DNA of 64,000 nt. Source: Acidobacteriaceae bacterium TAA 166 (GTDB lineage Bacteria > Acidobacteriota > Terriglobia > Terriglobales > Acidobacteriaceae). The notes beneath the pieces are model-generated. The model was not told where the DNA came from. It saw nothing but the letters and a program-made list of their open reading frames with translations, and ran no database searches. Position numbers and translations under genes: made by a program. Below, one piece after another: positions 63,205 through 64,000 of the stretch (position 1 is the first letter of the stretch; each line of letters starts with the position of its first letter). The stretch covers positions 1,852,001 through 1,916,000 of the forward strand of contig ATWD01000001.1 of the NCBI GenBank assembly GCA_000421065.1. Reading direction: 5' to 3'.

Positions 63205-64000
63205 CTATCTGCCGTCGATATCGAGCGAATAGAGATTCGCGGTGGAAGAGCGCGCGCGAACGAGCGGAACGTCATCGGGCGTGATGCCGCTGAAGAAGTA
63301 GTCGGCGGTCTGGTCGGAGCGGAAGCTGGAGAGATCGGCGACCTGCTGCAGCCTGCCGTCGGAGACGTCGATCCGGTCGATGGGCTGGTTAGGCGACATG
63401 AAGGCGTGGATGTAGACGGCCCGGCTGTCGGGACTCCAGACGGGATCGGCGGCGCTCGAATCCGAGAGCTGGGTCCAGCTTCGGGTCGCAATGTTGTAGA
63501 GCATGAGCCGGCGCTGATCGAGGGTGATGGCCACGATGAAGCGGCCGTCCGGCGACCAGCGCGGGCTGAAGAGGCCTTCGGACCCGGGCAGGGTGGTCAC
63601 GGCGTGGGTGCGCAGGTCCAGCAGCTGGATGGCGCGGGTTCCACTCTCTTTGCCCATCAAATCGGGGACGCGGCCGAAGACCAGGGACTGGCCGTCGGAG
63701 GACCAGTCTGGATCGGCGGCGTTGCGATTTTCGTCGAGGAGGCGTTTGGGGCTGCTTCCGTCGGCGGCGACGGAGTAGAGCTGCCAGGCCTGGCCGGGCT
63801 CACGCGCCATCAATGCCAGCTGACGGCCATCGGGCGACCAGTGCGCGAGGAAGACCTGCATGGAGTCCGGAGTGAGCTGAAGTTTTTCGTCACCATTGAG
63901 GCGCGCTCTCCAGAGGCGGCCCTGGGTGTCGGTCCAGGCGACCCACTGACGATCACGCGAGAAGGTGACGCGGCTGGCGGGGGAGAGGAAGTTGTTTTCA
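63205..64000 (-). CDS. TolB-like beta-propeller protein, cut by the right edge
   Basis: The minus frame is open from 63999 to the stop at 63205, so the N-terminus lies outside the window; 265 residues are visible. They form WD40-like PD40 blades: WSPDGRQLALMA, WSSDGQSLVFG, WSPDGRFIVAITL and WSPDSRAVYIHAF. In Acidobacteria such propellers often follow a winged-helix CadC-like or kinase domain, but the N-terminal domain cannot be seen. It is convergent with the peptide-array operon and shares the terminator. Confidence 0.8.
   Translation of the reverse strand, partial: ENNFLSPASRVTFSRDRQWVAWTDTQGRLWRARLNGDEKLQLTPDSMQVFLAHWSPDGRQLALMAREPGQAWQLYSVAADGSSPKRLLDENRNAADPDWSSDGQSLVFGRVPDLMGKESGTRAIQLLDLRTHAVTTLPGSEGLFSPRWSPDGRFIVAITLDQRRLMLYNIATRSWTQLSDSSAADPVWSPDSRAVYIHAFMSPNQPIDRIDVSDGRLQQVADLSSFRSDQTADYFFSGITPDDVPLVRARSSTANLYSLDIDGR

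Overview
ORGANISM. The window looks like chromosomal DNA of an Acidobacteriota bacterium of the Terriglobia/Acidobacteriaceae type (Granulicella, Edaphobacter, Terriglobus-like). The evidence is a high GC content in genes, a PadR plus large two-module FtsX/MacB-like orphan permease pair (the acidobacterial duplicated orphan permease type), a VWFA-related acidobacterial secreted protein, an acidobacterial-type regulator-like membrane protein with a YDP..D.IVR..A.RLR motif, a DUF2277 protein, and PQQ quinoproteins with cytochrome c partners. The genus assignment is inference. LAYOUT. 1-5.4 kb: a YdcF/DUF218-type gene cut by the left edge, a regulator-like membrane protein, then a decayed zone (frameshifted tyrosine integrase, frameshifted XRE regulator, an intact LysR/NIPSNAP-like divergent pair, a frameshifted LysR remnant). 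5.4-25 kb: cytochrome-quinoprotein fusion, rpmA-rplU, metallophosphoesterase, AMIN/amidase cell-wall hydrolase, alaS, a TonB-type gene interrupted by a TGA, SDR, DUF429-type protein, recX, S9 peptidase, GAF-like and LolA-like envelope proteins, and a secreted protein with a paralogue at 41 kb. 25-35 kb: HNH nuclease, comF, small zinc and membrane proteins, a transposase remnant, DUF2277, MBL hydrolase, rpsU, gamma carbonic anhydrase, aldo/keto reductase, PadR plus ADOP permease. 35-55 kb: hisS, PIG-L deacetylase, aspS, aldo/keto reductase, secreted paralogue, rhomboid-like pseudoprotease, LysW-like protein, cupin, acyl-CoA carboxylase beta subunit, Yip1-type protein, fabF-acpP, rmuC, VWFA protein, folP, dacB, a lipoprotein cytochrome c. 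55-60.5 kb: Gfo/Idh dehydrogenase, TIM-barrel sugar isomerase, PQQ dehydrogenase and dihaem cytochrome, all on the minus strand and plausibly a sugar/polyol oxidation group. 60.8-63.2 kb: the most unusual locus. 63.2-64 kb: a TolB-like propeller protein cut by the right edge. MOST UNUSUAL LOCUS. At 60806-61789 five consecutive plus-strand genes each encode a 54-56 residue exported peptide. Each has a Sec signal ending in AHA and a nearly invariant 27-29 residue mature part (TLSGSDPRPN at the start, YLYAAMA near the end). The genes repeat with a 201-206 bp period, and each has its own Shine-Dalgarno. Two membrane-protein genes follow with gaps of 37 and 7 nt, and a strong terminator closes the run. 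I recognise no known family for the peptides. REPEATS. A family of intergenic fold-back elements (about 120-240 bp long forms and 30-50 bp short forms; recurring pieces GGCCTGCCGGCC, GTCACTTCGTGAC and CAAGCGACCAACGG) sits between genes throughout the window and looks MITE- or REP-like. No tRNA, rRNA, CRISPR array or intact insertion sequence was seen.
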